Source: Clostridia bacterium (lineage in GTDB: Bacteria > Bacillota > Clostridia > Christensenellales > Aristaeellaceae). From it: a stretch of 64,000 nucleotides of DNA. Each line of letters begins with the position of its first letter. Position 1 is the first letter of the stretch. Location of the stretch: positions 1-64,000 of the forward strand of contig JAFRBK010000011.1 of the NCBI GenBank assembly GCA_017404985.1, read 5' to 3'. This document shows, piece after piece, positions 18,138 to 26,321 of this stretch. The position numbers and the translations under genes were made by a program. The notes below the pieces were generated by a model, which saw nothing but the letters and a program-made list of their open reading frames with translations, did no database searches and had not been told where the DNA came from.

Positions 18138-19927
18138 TTTCCTGTCACCTCATGCATTTTCTGAACGGTCGTTTTGAATACTTCCATCGCTTTCCGGATC
18201 GGTTCGGGGGAAGCCATGTCAATCCCAGCCAGCTTCAGCGCCTCGATCGGCGGCACGCTGCATCCGGCGCTGAGGAACCGGCGGTATTCCTCCACGGCCT
18301 TCTCCCCTTCCGTCAGGATTCTTTCGCTCAGCGTCACCGCGGCACACAGGCCGGTGGCGTAAACATATACATAGAAGGCACGATAAAAATGCGGAACCCG
18401 CATCCACTCCCAGGCAATCTCCGGGTCGATCACGCAGGTCTCCCCGTAGTAGGTTTCATTCAGCTTCAGATAGGTTTCCGACAGGCTTTCCTTTGTCAGC
18501 GGTATACCTTCCTGGGCCATCTCATGGCTCAGCTTCTCGAATTCGGCAAACATCGTCTGTCGGAAGCAGGTGGTCCGGAACTGTTCCAGCCAGTGGTTCA
18601 GCAGGAAAGCCTGCGCCTCAGGCTCTTTCAGTGTTTCCATCAGATAGCGCTGCATCACCGCCTCGTTGCAGGTGGAAGCCACTTCCGCCACGAACAGGCT
18701 GTAGTCGCTCTTGGCGGACGGCTGGGCGGCATTGCTGTAGTAGGAATGCATGCTGTGGCCCAGTTCGTGGGCGATCGTGAAGGCGCTGTCCAGATTGTTA
18801 TTGTGGTTCAGCAGCACGTAGGGGTGCACGTTCCGCAGGCTGCCGGCGGAGAAAGCGCCGGCGGATTTCCCGGCGCTGGGATACACGTCAATCCAGCGTC
18901 CGTCCCGGGCTTCCCGCAGCTTCGCCAGATAGTCCTCGCCCATGGGCCGGAGGCCCTCCAGCACCAGGTCAAAGGCTTTCTCGTACGGCAGGTCCATCTC
19001 GAACCCCTGGACCATCGGTGTATACAGGTCGTACAGGTGCAGTTCTTCCAGCCCCATCAGTTCTTTCCGCAGCCGCAGGTAGTCCTGAAGCACCGGCAGG
19101 TATTCGTGAATCACCCCGATCAGGTTGTCGTATACTTCCTCCGGGATCTCCAGCGGTTTCATGGCTGCCTGCCGGGCCGATTCATAATAGTGGCTCAGCG
19201 CCATGAACTGGTCCTTCTTCACGCTGGCGCCGTAAGTGCCGGCAATCGTGTTGCCGTAGGATCCGTAGGTGTTCATGATGTTGCGGAAGGCCTGGCTGCG
19301 CACGTCCCGGTTCTCTGAACGGATAAAAGTGGGATAGTTTCCCTCCGTCAGTTCCTGCTCCGTCCCGTCAGGCATCCGGACAGGCGGAAACTTCATGTCC
19401 GCCGTCGTCAGGGCGGTATAGATGCCGTCCGGCGCTTCCGCCACTTCCCCCATCATGGCCACCAGGCGTTCCTGGTCCTTGCTCAGTGTATGGGGTTTCG
19501 CCAGCAGCACGCCCCGCAGCGTGGCGTCAAAATCCTTTATCTCCGGATCCCGCATCATGGCTTCCAGTTTCTCTTCCGGCAGGCTCAGCAGCTCCGGCTG
19601 CAGAAACGCGCCTGCGGTGCTGGCAGTCACGTACAGCCGCATCGCCTGGTCCTTCAGCCCCTGCGCGATAGGGTCCGTATTGTCCGTTTCTTTCCTCAGA
19701 AATGCGTATTCGTATACCGGCAGAATTTCATCTATCAGCTCCTGCCAGGTCCGGATCGCCCCTTTCGGGTCCTCAGCCACTTTCCCGTCATAGGCGGCAA
19801 TCCGGGAGATATGCGCTGTTGCCTCGTCGTATGCCTGCTTCCAGGCCTCGTCCGACGGATAGATATGGGTCAGGTCCCATTTATACCGGTCTTCGATTTC
19901 TTCCCTTTTCCGAATGCTTTCTGCCAT
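18134..19927 (-). CDS. pepF: Oligoendopeptidase F
   Basis: 597 residues, standard for the M3B family. The zinc site HELGH is at residues 387-391 within AHELGHSMHSYYS, with the second glutamate helix (FVAEVASTCNEAVMQ) about 25 residues on. Start ATG preceded by CGGAGGAAA. A cytoplasmic enzyme that degrades peptides of roughly 7-17 residues. It lies 31 bases after topB and is coupled to the small acidic gene by ATGA. Confidence 0.97.
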   Translation of the reverse strand: MAESIRKREEIEDRYKWDLTHIYPSDEAWKQAYDEATAHISRIAAYDGKVAEDPKGAIRTWQELIDEILPVYEYAFLRKETDNTDPIAQGLKDQAMRLYVTASTAGAFLQPELLSLPEEKLEAMMRDPEIKDFDATLRGVLLAKPHTLSKDQERLVAMMGEVAEAPDGIYTALTTADMKFPPVRMPDGTEQELTEGNYPTFIRSENRDVRSQAFRNIMNTYGSYGNTIAGTYGASVKKDQFMALSHYYESARQAAMKPLEIPEEVYDNLIGVIHEYLPVLQDYLRLRKELMGLEELHLYDLYTPMVQGFEMDLPYEKAFDLVLEGLRPMGEDYLAKLREARDGRWIDVYPSAGKSAGAFSAGSLRNVHPYVLLNHNNNLDSAFTIAHELGHSMHSYYSNAAQPSAKSDYSLFVAEVASTCNEAVMQRYLMETLKEPEAQAFLLNHWLEQFRTTCFRQTMFAEFEKLSHEMAQEGIPLTKESLSETYLKLNETYYGETCVIDPEIAWEWMRVPHFYRAFYVYVYATGLCAAVTLSERILTEGEKAVEEYRRFLSAGCSVPPIEALKLAGIDMASPEPIRKAMEVFKTTVQKMHEVTGK

Positions 19928-19958
19928 GAGTATTTCCTCCGTATATCGGGTTCCCCCG

Positions 19959-22118
19959 TTATTTCTGATAGATCAGGGACCGGTTCACCGAGGGCTGGCT
20001 GCTTCCGTTCGGATAGAACAGAATTCGCCCGTCCTTCAGTATCAGGATCCCGGTGGAGCCCTGCAGCTGTTTCTTTTCCAGCAGCAGGCTCATCAGCTTC
20101 CCGGTGATTTCCGGGCCGCCGCCCCTCACCAGGCAGTCTTTCCAGACCGTACAGTGGCATCCCCGCTCCGTACAGCCGAAAGCTTTTGAATTCTCCGTCA
20201 GCTGTCCTTTCCCGCATACCGGGCAGATGCTCCCGGCCAGAACCACGTTCCCGGAGCCTGTCTTGCGGGTTCCCTTCCGTTTCGGATCCTCCGGAAACTG
20301 CACCGGCGCAGTGTTGTTCCGGGCGTAGTCCACCAGGAAGGCGCTCATCCGGCGGATACCCTCCATAAAGCGGCCCTCGTCCTGCTTTCCGTCGGTGATC
20401 TCATGCAGCGCCAGCTCCCACCGCCCGGTCAGTTCCGGGCTGGCGATTTCCTTCGGCATCAGGTCAATCAGCATCACGCCTTTGTCTGTCGCCTGCAGGG
20501 CCTTTCCCCGCCGTTGGGCGTAACCCACGTAAAGCAGCCGCTCGATGATTGCCGCCCGGGTCGCCGGGGTGCCGATACCGCTGCCCTTCATCTGCTTCGC
20601 CAGTTCCTCGTCATCCAGGTCCTTCCCGGCTGTCTCCATGGCGGTCAGCAGGCTCGCGTCCGTGTGGAGCATCGGCGGCTTGGTCATGTCCTCCTTCACA
20701 GCCGCCCCCTTTACGGTACGTGTGTCTCCTTCCTTCAGGGGCGGCAGCACCACCTCGTTCTCCTCCTCCCCTTTGGCAGATTTCTTTTTGCGCGGCGGAT
20801 TCTCCAGCGGCGGCACATCATGCCATCCATTCACCACGATGGCTTTGCCCGTGGTCCGGAAAGTGTGTTCCCCGACCTGGGTGATGACTTTGGTTGCGTC
20901 ATAGTCACAGGCGGGATAAAACGCTGCCAGCATCCGCCGCGCCACCATGTCGTACAGCTGCTTCTCATCCTCGCTGAACTTTGCCGGGTTTGCGCGCTTT
21001 GCTGTGGGAATAATCGCATGGTGGTCCGTTACCTTGGTCTCGTCGATGGTACGCTTGCTGACCGGCAGCTTTCCGTTGGGGAGAGCGCCTGGCACGTACT
21101 TCTGGTAGCTCTCCGGCAAAAGCTTCATGGTTTGTACCACCCGGGGAATCATGTCCGGCGGCAGGTAGCGGCTGTCCGTTCTCGGATAGGTCAGCGCCTT
21201 GTGGGTTTCGTACAGACTCTGGGCTACCTTCAGCGTCTTGTCCGCCGTGAAGCCCAGCAGCCGGTTGGCATCCCGCTGCAGGCTCGTCAGGTCATACAGC
21301 TGGGGCGGCAGTTCGTGCTTCCGGAGGGTTTCCGCCTGAATGACCTCGCCGGTCTTCCCCTTCACTTCACCCGCGATTTTCTCCGCGTCGGCTTTCTCCT
21401 TGATATGAGTGTCCGGCTCCAGCTTTTCATGGAAATAGATTCCCTTGTAGTCCCCGAAATCCGCGGTCACGGTGCAGAAGCCTTCCGGCTTGAACTGCTC
21501 GATTTCCTTCCGCCGCTTTACCAGAATCGCAAGCGTCGGCGTCTGCACCCGGCCCACGCTCAGCAGAGTGTCATATTTCAGGGTGAAGGCTCTGCTGGCG
21601 TTCATCCCGACCAGCCAGTCCGCCTTGCTCCTGCACCGGGCGCTGGCATACAGGCCGTTATAGTCGGCTCCGGGCCGGATGTCCCGAAAGCCTTCCTGGA
21701 TAGCCTCGTCGGTCATCGAAGAAATCCACAGCCGCTGAAAGGGCTTTTTGCACCCTGCCATTTCATAGATATAGCGGAAGATCAGTTCCCCTTCCCGTCC
21801 CGCATCCGTCGCGCAGATCAGGGAATCCGTCTCCCGGTCATTCATCAGTTTTTTGACAGTGTTGAACTGGGCTTTGGTTTTCGGCAGCACCTTCAGGGGA
21901 ATCTCCTCCGGCAGGATCGGAAGCGTCCGGAAGGACCATTTTTTGTATTTCTCGTCCATTTCGTCCGGTTCCGCCAGGCTCACCAGATGCCCCACTGCCC
22001 AGGTAACAATATATTTGTCCCCGATCAGGCACCCGTCTCCGCCGGTCCCGCAGCCGATCACCCGGGCAATATCCCGCCCCACGCTGGGTTTCTCGGCTAC
22101 CACCAGGATCTTACCCAC
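19959..22118 (-). CDS. topB: DNA topoisomerase III
   Basis: 719 residues starting at GTG (22118) with GGGGTGAT upstream. TOPRIM domain: VVAEKPSVGRDIA and CATDAGREGELIFR; active-site tyrosine Tyr311 in LTYPRTDSRYLP. The type IA core continues with GIGTPATRAAII. The C-terminus has a short Cys motif region (CPVCGKG then CTERGCHCTVW), as in Gram-positive TopB forms often found on plasmids and conjugative elements. It is the first gene of a five-gene minus-strand operon. Nothing else nearby suggests a conjugative element, so this is likely the chromosomal copy. Confidence 0.96.
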   Translation of the reverse strand: MGKILVVAEKPSVGRDIARVIGCGTGGDGCLIGDKYIVTWAVGHLVSLAEPDEMDEKYKKWSFRTLPILPEEIPLKVLPKTKAQFNTVKKLMNDRETDSLICATDAGREGELIFRYIYEMAGCKKPFQRLWISSMTDEAIQEGFRDIRPGADYNGLYASARCRSKADWLVGMNASRAFTLKYDTLLSVGRVQTPTLAILVKRRKEIEQFKPEGFCTVTADFGDYKGIYFHEKLEPDTHIKEKADAEKIAGEVKGKTGEVIQAETLRKHELPPQLYDLTSLQRDANRLLGFTADKTLKVAQSLYETHKALTYPRTDSRYLPPDMIPRVVQTMKLLPESYQKYVPGALPNGKLPVSKRTIDETKVTDHHAIIPTAKRANPAKFSEDEKQLYDMVARRMLAAFYPACDYDATKVITQVGEHTFRTTGKAIVVNGWHDVPPLENPPRKKKSAKGEEENEVVLPPLKEGDTRTVKGAAVKEDMTKPPMLHTDASLLTAMETAGKDLDDEELAKQMKGSGIGTPATRAAIIERLLYVGYAQRRGKALQATDKGVMLIDLMPKEIASPELTGRWELALHEITDGKQDEGRFMEGIRRMSAFLVDYARNNTAPVQFPEDPKRKGTRKTGSGNVVLAGSICPVCGKGQLTENSKAFGCTERGCHCTVWKDCLVRGGGPEITGKLMSLLLEKKQLQGSTGILILKDGRILFYPNGSSQPSVNRSLIYQK

Positions 22119-22135
22119 TCACATCACCCCATGAT

Positions 22136-22164
22136 ATCATACCATATTCCGCCCGCTTTGTCAT
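22136..22164 (-). promoter_or_regulatory. topB operon promoter
   Basis: Reverse strand: ATGACA at 22164-22159, 17-base spacer, TATGAT at 22141-22136; start codon 18 bases downstream. Confidence 0.65.
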
Positions 22165-22275
22165 TTAGCTCTCCGCCTCGAAGCATTGATTTCGGACAAA
22201 GGGTTTCTCCGGAAAATATAGGATGAATTGAAATGTTCTGCTGTTTTTATGAGAGATGCTCGCAGCGCCGGCGCA

Positions 22276-24360
22276 TCATGATTCCCTTTTATTCTGTTTT
22301 TCATTCATCTGCCCGAAGGGCATAAACCCGTTGCTCCAGGGAAAATACTGTTCCATCACGCCGAACAGATTGTTCATCATCTGCCGGTGCATGTGGAATA
22401 TGGAATCGAAATACTCGTGGGGCTTGTAGTTGTCAAAATCCGGTGTTCCCATGATCAGGTTCCGGATGAAATCGTTCCCTGATGCCCTGTTTTTGTAATC
22501 GTTGGAAATGCTGACGAGAATCTGTTCGACGATGTCCCCTGAATCATCCTGGCAGGGAGTCAGGCTGAAATCCGACAGCTGATCGTGCTCGCGAACCGGA
22601 TCCACTGTATAGATATCGCCGGAGACCTTGCCCTGGTTGAGCTGGTACATGTCAATCTTGCCATTGGCGTTCCGGGGAAGTGCCTCCGCCAGCTGGACCC
22701 GGCTGGGAATGTCGTCCTCCATCAGGGACTTCTCCTCGATGAACACCCGGCGAAGAGCCTTGCGGACGACTTCCCCGGGTTCGCCGGCTCCCTCCAGGGT
22801 CTCAACGCACAGCATGGGGATGGTATCGTGTTGCAGCTTGCGATATACCGGTAAGACAGCGCAGCCCTCGATACCATCCAAACGGGAAAACGCCGCCTCC
22901 ACCCTGCCGGATTCATATTTTCTGCCCTCTTCGCGCATGAAGAAGCGGTTAGCCCGGCCCAGGTAGGTAATCCGCCCATCCGGATCCACGCGCACCAGAT
23001 CGTTGGTACACACATAGGGATTCCCTTCGATCATCTCGACCTTAATAACGTTCTCCCCATCCAGTGTCGGTGCGCCCATGGAGGCTGCTGTCATGTAAAG
23101 CACACCCTCGCCGCCCTTTTTCCCGGGCGAAAAGTAGCGGCCTTTTTCTTCATCGTAGAGACGGATGGTAATCCCCGGCATCGGGTAACCGATGGTATCA
23201 TCGTCCAGGTCCGGCGAGGAGAGACAGCACGCTCCGCCCAGCTCAGACAGGCCGTAGCCGTTCAGAATCGTCACGTTTTTGCCGCCATGGGCTTCGAGAA
23301 ACTCGTGGTAGCGTTTCTTCTCCGCCGCCGATACCGCGGTACCTCCGAGAGCCACGAACTTCAGGCTGGAAAAGTCGAAAGGAGTATTCTCGGGCAGTTT
23401 CAACCACCGTTCAAACATGGAGCTGACGCTGAAAAAGAACGAAACACGATAAGTCGAAATAGCCTTGTAGTACAACGGATTCAGGAAGCCAAAGGGGATG
23501 GTCACCACCGTCGCGCCCATCGCAAAGGGCAGGTGCACCTGGTCGATAATGCCGTAGGAGTTGCTGAGATCCACCATAATCGTCGATACCAGATGATCAT
23601 AGGGCAGGGACAAATCCTTCAGCTGCATGAATCTCTCCACCGCCGCGTTCAGCGCAGTGTCTGACAGGGGTACCGGCTTTCCGGCTCCGCTGGTAGTACC
23701 GGTGGTATGAATGATAAAAGCGGTTTCGTCAGTCTCCCGCTCGGCATACTGCACCGAACGACTGCCGAAGGACATCAGCAGCGCATCCATACAGATCGGC
23801 CCATAGGCTGTCCGCATAAAAGCGTATTTGGCTTCCTGGGCCGCCTTCATCATCGGATTGGCGGTAGCGCCGCCCATGTGGACATGCAGGATGATCACAT
23901 TGTTGAGTCCAAGTTCCTGCCGCTTGAGCAAAAGCTCCTGAACCAGATCCGGCTGGGCCAGATCATCGGTGAGAATGAAGTCCGTCATTTTCTCCTGGAG
24001 GATGGTCTGCTTGATCCGTTCGGCATTAAAGGCGGACCAGGACGCCACCAGGGAAACCTGCGCACCGACCATGTTCAGGCCGTAGAATGCAAAAATGACC
24101 TCTGCACAGGTGGAACCCAGAATGCCTACACGGGCATTCTGCTCCTCCGTCATTTCGAGCGCGGTAAAGACCGAAGCGTAGCGCTCCCATTCCCGGAACA
24201 TGCGGCGATAGGAGAACTTTCTGTTTCCGTCAATAACTGCCACCTTATTTATATCGCCGGCATTCAGGCTGCACAGTTCCCGAATATATTTCCATGCCTT
24301 TTGTTCCTTCTCTATCTTCCGCTTGTCAGCTGACACATCATAGATACTTGCTGTTTCCAT
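22276..24360 (-). CDS. AMP-forming acyl/aryl ligase-like protein with C-terminal extension
   Basis: 694 residues. Adenylation-domain motifs are present but variant: HTTGTTSGAGKP (A3, near residue 216), NGYGLSELGG (A5), YVCTNDLVRVDPDG (A7) and PRNANGKID with the catalytic Lys near 566 (A8/A10). About 120 residues follow (575-694), rich in aromatics and Met, with no carrier-protein Ser motif; the function of this tail is unknown. No acyl carrier protein, thioesterase or transporter lies beside it, so substrate cannot be inferred. Base composition is AT-richer than the flanking topB operon. Its own promoter lies at 24435. Confidence 0.8.
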   Translation of the reverse strand: METASIYDVSADKRKIEKEQKAWKYIRELCSLNAGDINKVAVIDGNRKFSYRRMFREWERYASVFTALEMTEEQNARVGILGSTCAEVIFAFYGLNMVGAQVSLVASWSAFNAERIKQTILQEKMTDFILTDDLAQPDLVQELLLKRQELGLNNVIILHVHMGGATANPMMKAAQEAKYAFMRTAYGPICMDALLMSFGSRSVQYAERETDETAFIIHTTGTTSGAGKPVPLSDTALNAAVERFMQLKDLSLPYDHLVSTIMVDLSNSYGIIDQVHLPFAMGATVVTIPFGFLNPLYYKAISTYRVSFFFSVSSMFERWLKLPENTPFDFSSLKFVALGGTAVSAAEKKRYHEFLEAHGGKNVTILNGYGLSELGGACCLSSPDLDDDTIGYPMPGITIRLYDEEKGRYFSPGKKGGEGVLYMTAASMGAPTLDGENVIKVEMIEGNPYVCTNDLVRVDPDGRITYLGRANRFFMREEGRKYESGRVEAAFSRLDGIEGCAVLPVYRKLQHDTIPMLCVETLEGAGEPGEVVRKALRRVFIEEKSLMEDDIPSRVQLAEALPRNANGKIDMYQLNQGKVSGDIYTVDPVREHDQLSDFSLTPCQDDSGDIVEQILVSISNDYKNRASGNDFIRNLIMGTPDFDNYKPHEYFDSIFHMHRQMMNNLFGVMEQYFPWSNGFMPFGQMNEKQNKRES

Positions 24361-24434
24361 AGTTTCTTTCCCACTCTCTCATTTAAGGCGCTTCGCCCTG
24401 ATTCCCAATGTACCGCATAGCACACATTATTGTG

Positions 24435-24464
24435 ATTTTAGCATAATCTGAGTTTGCTCTGCAA
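24435..24464 (-). promoter_or_regulatory. Promoter of the AMP-forming ligase gene
   Basis: Reverse strand: TTGCAG at 24464-24459, 18-base spacer, TAAAAT at 24440-24435; leader of about 70 bases. Confidence 0.55.
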
Positions 24465-24560
24465 CTACCCGTTTCTTCATTCAAGAACCCGCGTGTACGA
24501 AGTTTATGGTCACCCTGCTCACCCTGCCGGATGGCAAGACTGCCTCGGTTATTTTTCCCC

Positions 24561-24593
24561 ATGTATGCCAGGCATGCCGCATACGTATCCCTG
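24561..24593 (+). repeat. 33-base direct repeat, copy A
   Basis: Matches 25675-25707 at 28 of 33 positions in the same orientation. The shared core starts TATGCCAGGCA and continues CATACG. The two copies enclose the DUF308 gene, 1.1 kb apart. Confidence 0.75.
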
Positions 24594-24615
24594 TGTCAGG
24601 GGGCTCTTCACACTG

Positions 24616-24645
24616 TTTACAGCGACAAGTGCTGCGTAGTATAAT
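24616..24645 (+). promoter_or_regulatory. Promoter toward the DUF308 gene
   Basis: TTTACA at 24616-24621, 18-base spacer, TATAAT at 24640-24645, giving a leader of about 150 bases. Confidence 0.5.
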
Positions 24646-24801
24646 AAATTGCTGGGAGGGGTGTTTCCTGTTTTCCTCATGCGGCACTTCGTTCTCAAAG
24701 AAGAAGATGTGTTCCCGCTGGTATAATGAGATGCATCACGGCTGATTCCTTAACAGAAACATTTAGTAAAAAAGAACCGAAACAGAATAAGTGATAAGAA
24801 C

Positions 24802-25575
24802 ATGAAGAAAATTGATCTCGAAAAGACAGTCCAAACGATTGAACGGATTTCACAAAACCGTTTGATTCTCGCAATTTTCCTGGTGATAGACGGAATTGTC
24901 TTTCTGGCAAATCCCGAACAGCCGGTGGAAGAAATGGGACGTTCTGTTGCAATCTGCATGGCTCTTGCGGCCGGCGCGATAATCATCGCGAAAATCGTTG
25001 CCAAGGAACGTTTGATCCGTTTCATTCCGGCATTGATCCTGCTGGCAGCAGGAGGGCTGATGTATTTTTATCCGGATGTTCTGTCCGCGTATTTCCGCCT
25101 TTTGCTTGCGTTGGTAATCATCACCAACGGCGCCCTCAATCTACTGGATGTTATGGGACTCAGCCACGCGCGGGAAATGCTTACCGCGCTGCGGGACAAA
25201 GCTGCAAAGTTTTTTTCCAGGGTAAAAACTCCGAAGACTTTTGATGACGGGATCGATGAACAAGCCAACAAATATTTCCGCCCGCTTCAAAAAATCGTTT
25301 CGGAATCGGAAGGGCATAAAGCCGTTTACTTCGTGGTGAATCTTTTGTCCGTCATTCTCGGGGTGCTGCTTCTTGTTAAGGCAGATCTGTCGATCACAGT
25401 TTTCGGTCTGATCTTTGTTTATGTCGGAATCAGTGATTTCGTGATGGCGTTCAGAACGAGAAAGGTCTCCGAAAAGCTGCGTAACGGAGAATTCTCAGAA
25501 ATCCTGTTTGAAAAAACCGCAGGGCAGAAAGAACAGGCTGAAGGCGCCTCCGAAAGCAAAACGCAGCAAACCTGA
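24802..25575 (+). CDS. DUF308/HdeD-like membrane protein
   Basis: 257 residues. Six hydrophobic segments in two groups of mostly short helices: about 20-37, 48-65, 72-88, 92-112, then after a 60-residue charged cytoplasmic stretch (KTFDDGIDEQANKYF) two more at about 178-196 and 200-220. The pairs with VGISDFVMAFR and IITNGALNLLDV fit the DUF308 (HdeD) repeat family, whose E. coli member is linked to acid resistance. The hydrophilic C-tail is Glu/Lys/Gln-rich. The ribosome site is weak. The gene is visibly AT-richer than the window average and flanked by imperfect direct repeats, suggesting acquisition. Confidence 0.75.
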   Translation: MKKIDLEKTVQTIERISQNRLILAIFLVIDGIVFLANPEQPVEEMGRSVAICMALAAGAIIIAKIVAKERLIRFIPALILLAAGGLMYFYPDVLSAYFRLLLALVIITNGALNLLDVMGLSHAREMLTALRDKAAKFFSRVKTPKTFDDGIDEQANKYFRPLQKIVSESEGHKAVYFVVNLLSVILGVLLLVKADLSITVFGLIFVYVGISDFVMAFRTRKVSEKLRNGEFSEILFEKTAGQKEQAEGASESKTQQT

Positions 25576-25674
25576 ACAGCTGCGGCAATAGTTTCACCTG
25601 GAAAAAACCGTGCACTGTCCTCAGAGTTTTGTCATAGAGAAAGGACGTCTGACAGATGCAGTCTTTTTTATTTT

Positions 25675-25707
25675 ATATATGCCAGGCAAGCCACATACGC
25701 ATCTCTG
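25675..25707 (+). repeat. 33-base direct repeat, copy B
   Basis: Partner of 24561-24593; five mismatches, two of them A/T or G/A changes in the centre of the core. Confidence 0.75.
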
Positions 25708-25849
25708 AGATATGGATACGCTTTCATTTCGCTGCTTAGCACTTTGAGATTCTGTAAATCAAGGCGATCTGCGTTCTTCATATACAATTTCAGCATGCCG
25801 CTTGAATAGCTGCTGCCTGGATTGGCCCGATAGGCCTGATTATGGCAAC

Positions 25850-25880
25850 GCCCCGGGGGAAAGCCCGGGGCTCTTTTTTT
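25850..25880 (+). terminator. Strong intrinsic terminator
   Basis: GCCCCGGG (25850-25857) pairs with CCCGGGGC (25864-25871), six-base loop, followed by TCTTTTTTT. No annotated gene ends within 270 bases upstream on this strand. Confidence 0.85.
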
Positions 25881-25904
25881 ACTGAGTAGTAGACTGAGTA
25901 GTAG
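25881..25904 (+). repeat. Tandem duplication of a 12-base unit
   Basis: ACTGAGTAGTAG occurs twice in direct succession, starting on the base after the terminator's T-run, 80 bases from a tRNA-Ser 3' end. Confidence 0.85.
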
Positions 25905-25945
25905 ATGTTATTTTTTATCAATTACGGTTAGCAACGAGCGACATA

Positions 25946-25976
25946 AGAAAAACCCTGCAGATGTTGATCTGCAAGG
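25946..25976 (-). terminator. Terminator of the tRNA-Ser pair
   Basis: Reverse strand: GCAGAT / ATCTGC stem (extended by one or two pairs) with a short loop, then GGGTTTTTC, just after the tRNA-Ser(GCT) 3' end. Confidence 0.8.
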
Positions 25977-25983
25977 CTTTAAG

Positions 25984-26071
25984 CGGAGAAGCCGGGATTT
26001 GAACCCGGGCTGCCATCACTGACACTACTCCCTTAGCAGGGGAGCCCCTTCGGCCACTTGGGTACTTCTCC
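25984..26071 (-). tRNA. tRNA-Ser, anticodon GCT
   Basis: Reverse strand starts GGAGAAG and ends CTTCTCC plus discriminator G (7-base acceptor stem). Anticodon loop CTGCTAA, long variable arm typical of serine tRNAs, T-loop GGTTCAAATCC. CCA is not encoded. Reads AGC/AGT codons. Confidence 0.96.
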
Positions 26072-26084
26072 ATGTCAAGGCTGG

Positions 26085-26170
26085 CGGAGCGAGAGGGATT
26101 CGAACCCCCGGTACCTTTCGGTATCACTGGTTTTCAAGACCAGCGCCTTCAACCGCTCGGCCATCGCTCC
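26085..26170 (-). tRNA. tRNA-Ser, anticodon TGA
   Basis: Reverse strand starts GGAGCGA and ends CGCTCC plus G. Anticodon loop CTTGAAA, long variable arm, T-loop GGTTCGAATCC. No encoded CCA. Thirteen bases upstream of the GCT tRNA and co-transcribed with it. Confidence 0.96.
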
Positions 26171-26189
26171 AGAGTGAACCAGCCCGATT

Positions 26190-26218
26190 ATTGTAGCATA
26201 GCAGGCGGCCTTCGTCAA
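26190..26218 (-). promoter_or_regulatory. Promoter of the tRNA-Ser pair
   Basis: Reverse strand: TTGACG at 26218-26213, 17-base spacer, TACAAT at 26195-26190. Confidence 0.85.
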
Positions 26219-26321
26219 GTTTTTTCTGCTGTTTGGATAGAGCATTTTTTCGGCTTTTTTCGCGTTTTTCGCCATGGGCTGGCGCCTTTTTCCGCAGTCC
26301 GGCATCCCTTGTTTTCTTCCG

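Larger units (their letters stand above)
24465..24801. other. Intergenic stretch between divergent genes
   Basis: No convincing gene. It contains one copy of a 33-base repeat (24561-24593), a plus-strand promoter (24616-24645), a second TATAAT at 24722 with no good -35, and a 15-codon frame at 24679-24726 starting MRHFVLKEED after a GGAGGGG that is too far away. Several short overlapping frames on both strands look like non-coding sequence. Confidence 0.5.
25576..25945. other. Non-coding stretch after the DUF308 gene
   Basis: About 370 bases without a supportable gene. It holds a weak hairpin followed by T-rich sequence near 25641-25678 (probable end of the DUF308 transcript), repeat copy B, a strong intrinsic terminator at 25850 and a tandem 12-base duplication at 25881. 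The terminator has no evident gene just before it, so a small RNA starting between about 25710 and 25850, or a decayed gene, is possible. Confidence 0.5.

Noticed and set aside
24481..24687. 68-codon minus and 79-codon plus frames in the ligase-DUF308 gap
   Set aside because: Overlap each other and the 33-base repeat; no ribosome site; composition unlike coding sequence here.
24679..24726. 15-codon frame before the DUF308 gene as a leader peptide
   Set aside because: The GGAGGGG lies 19 bases from the ATG, and no attenuator structure follows.
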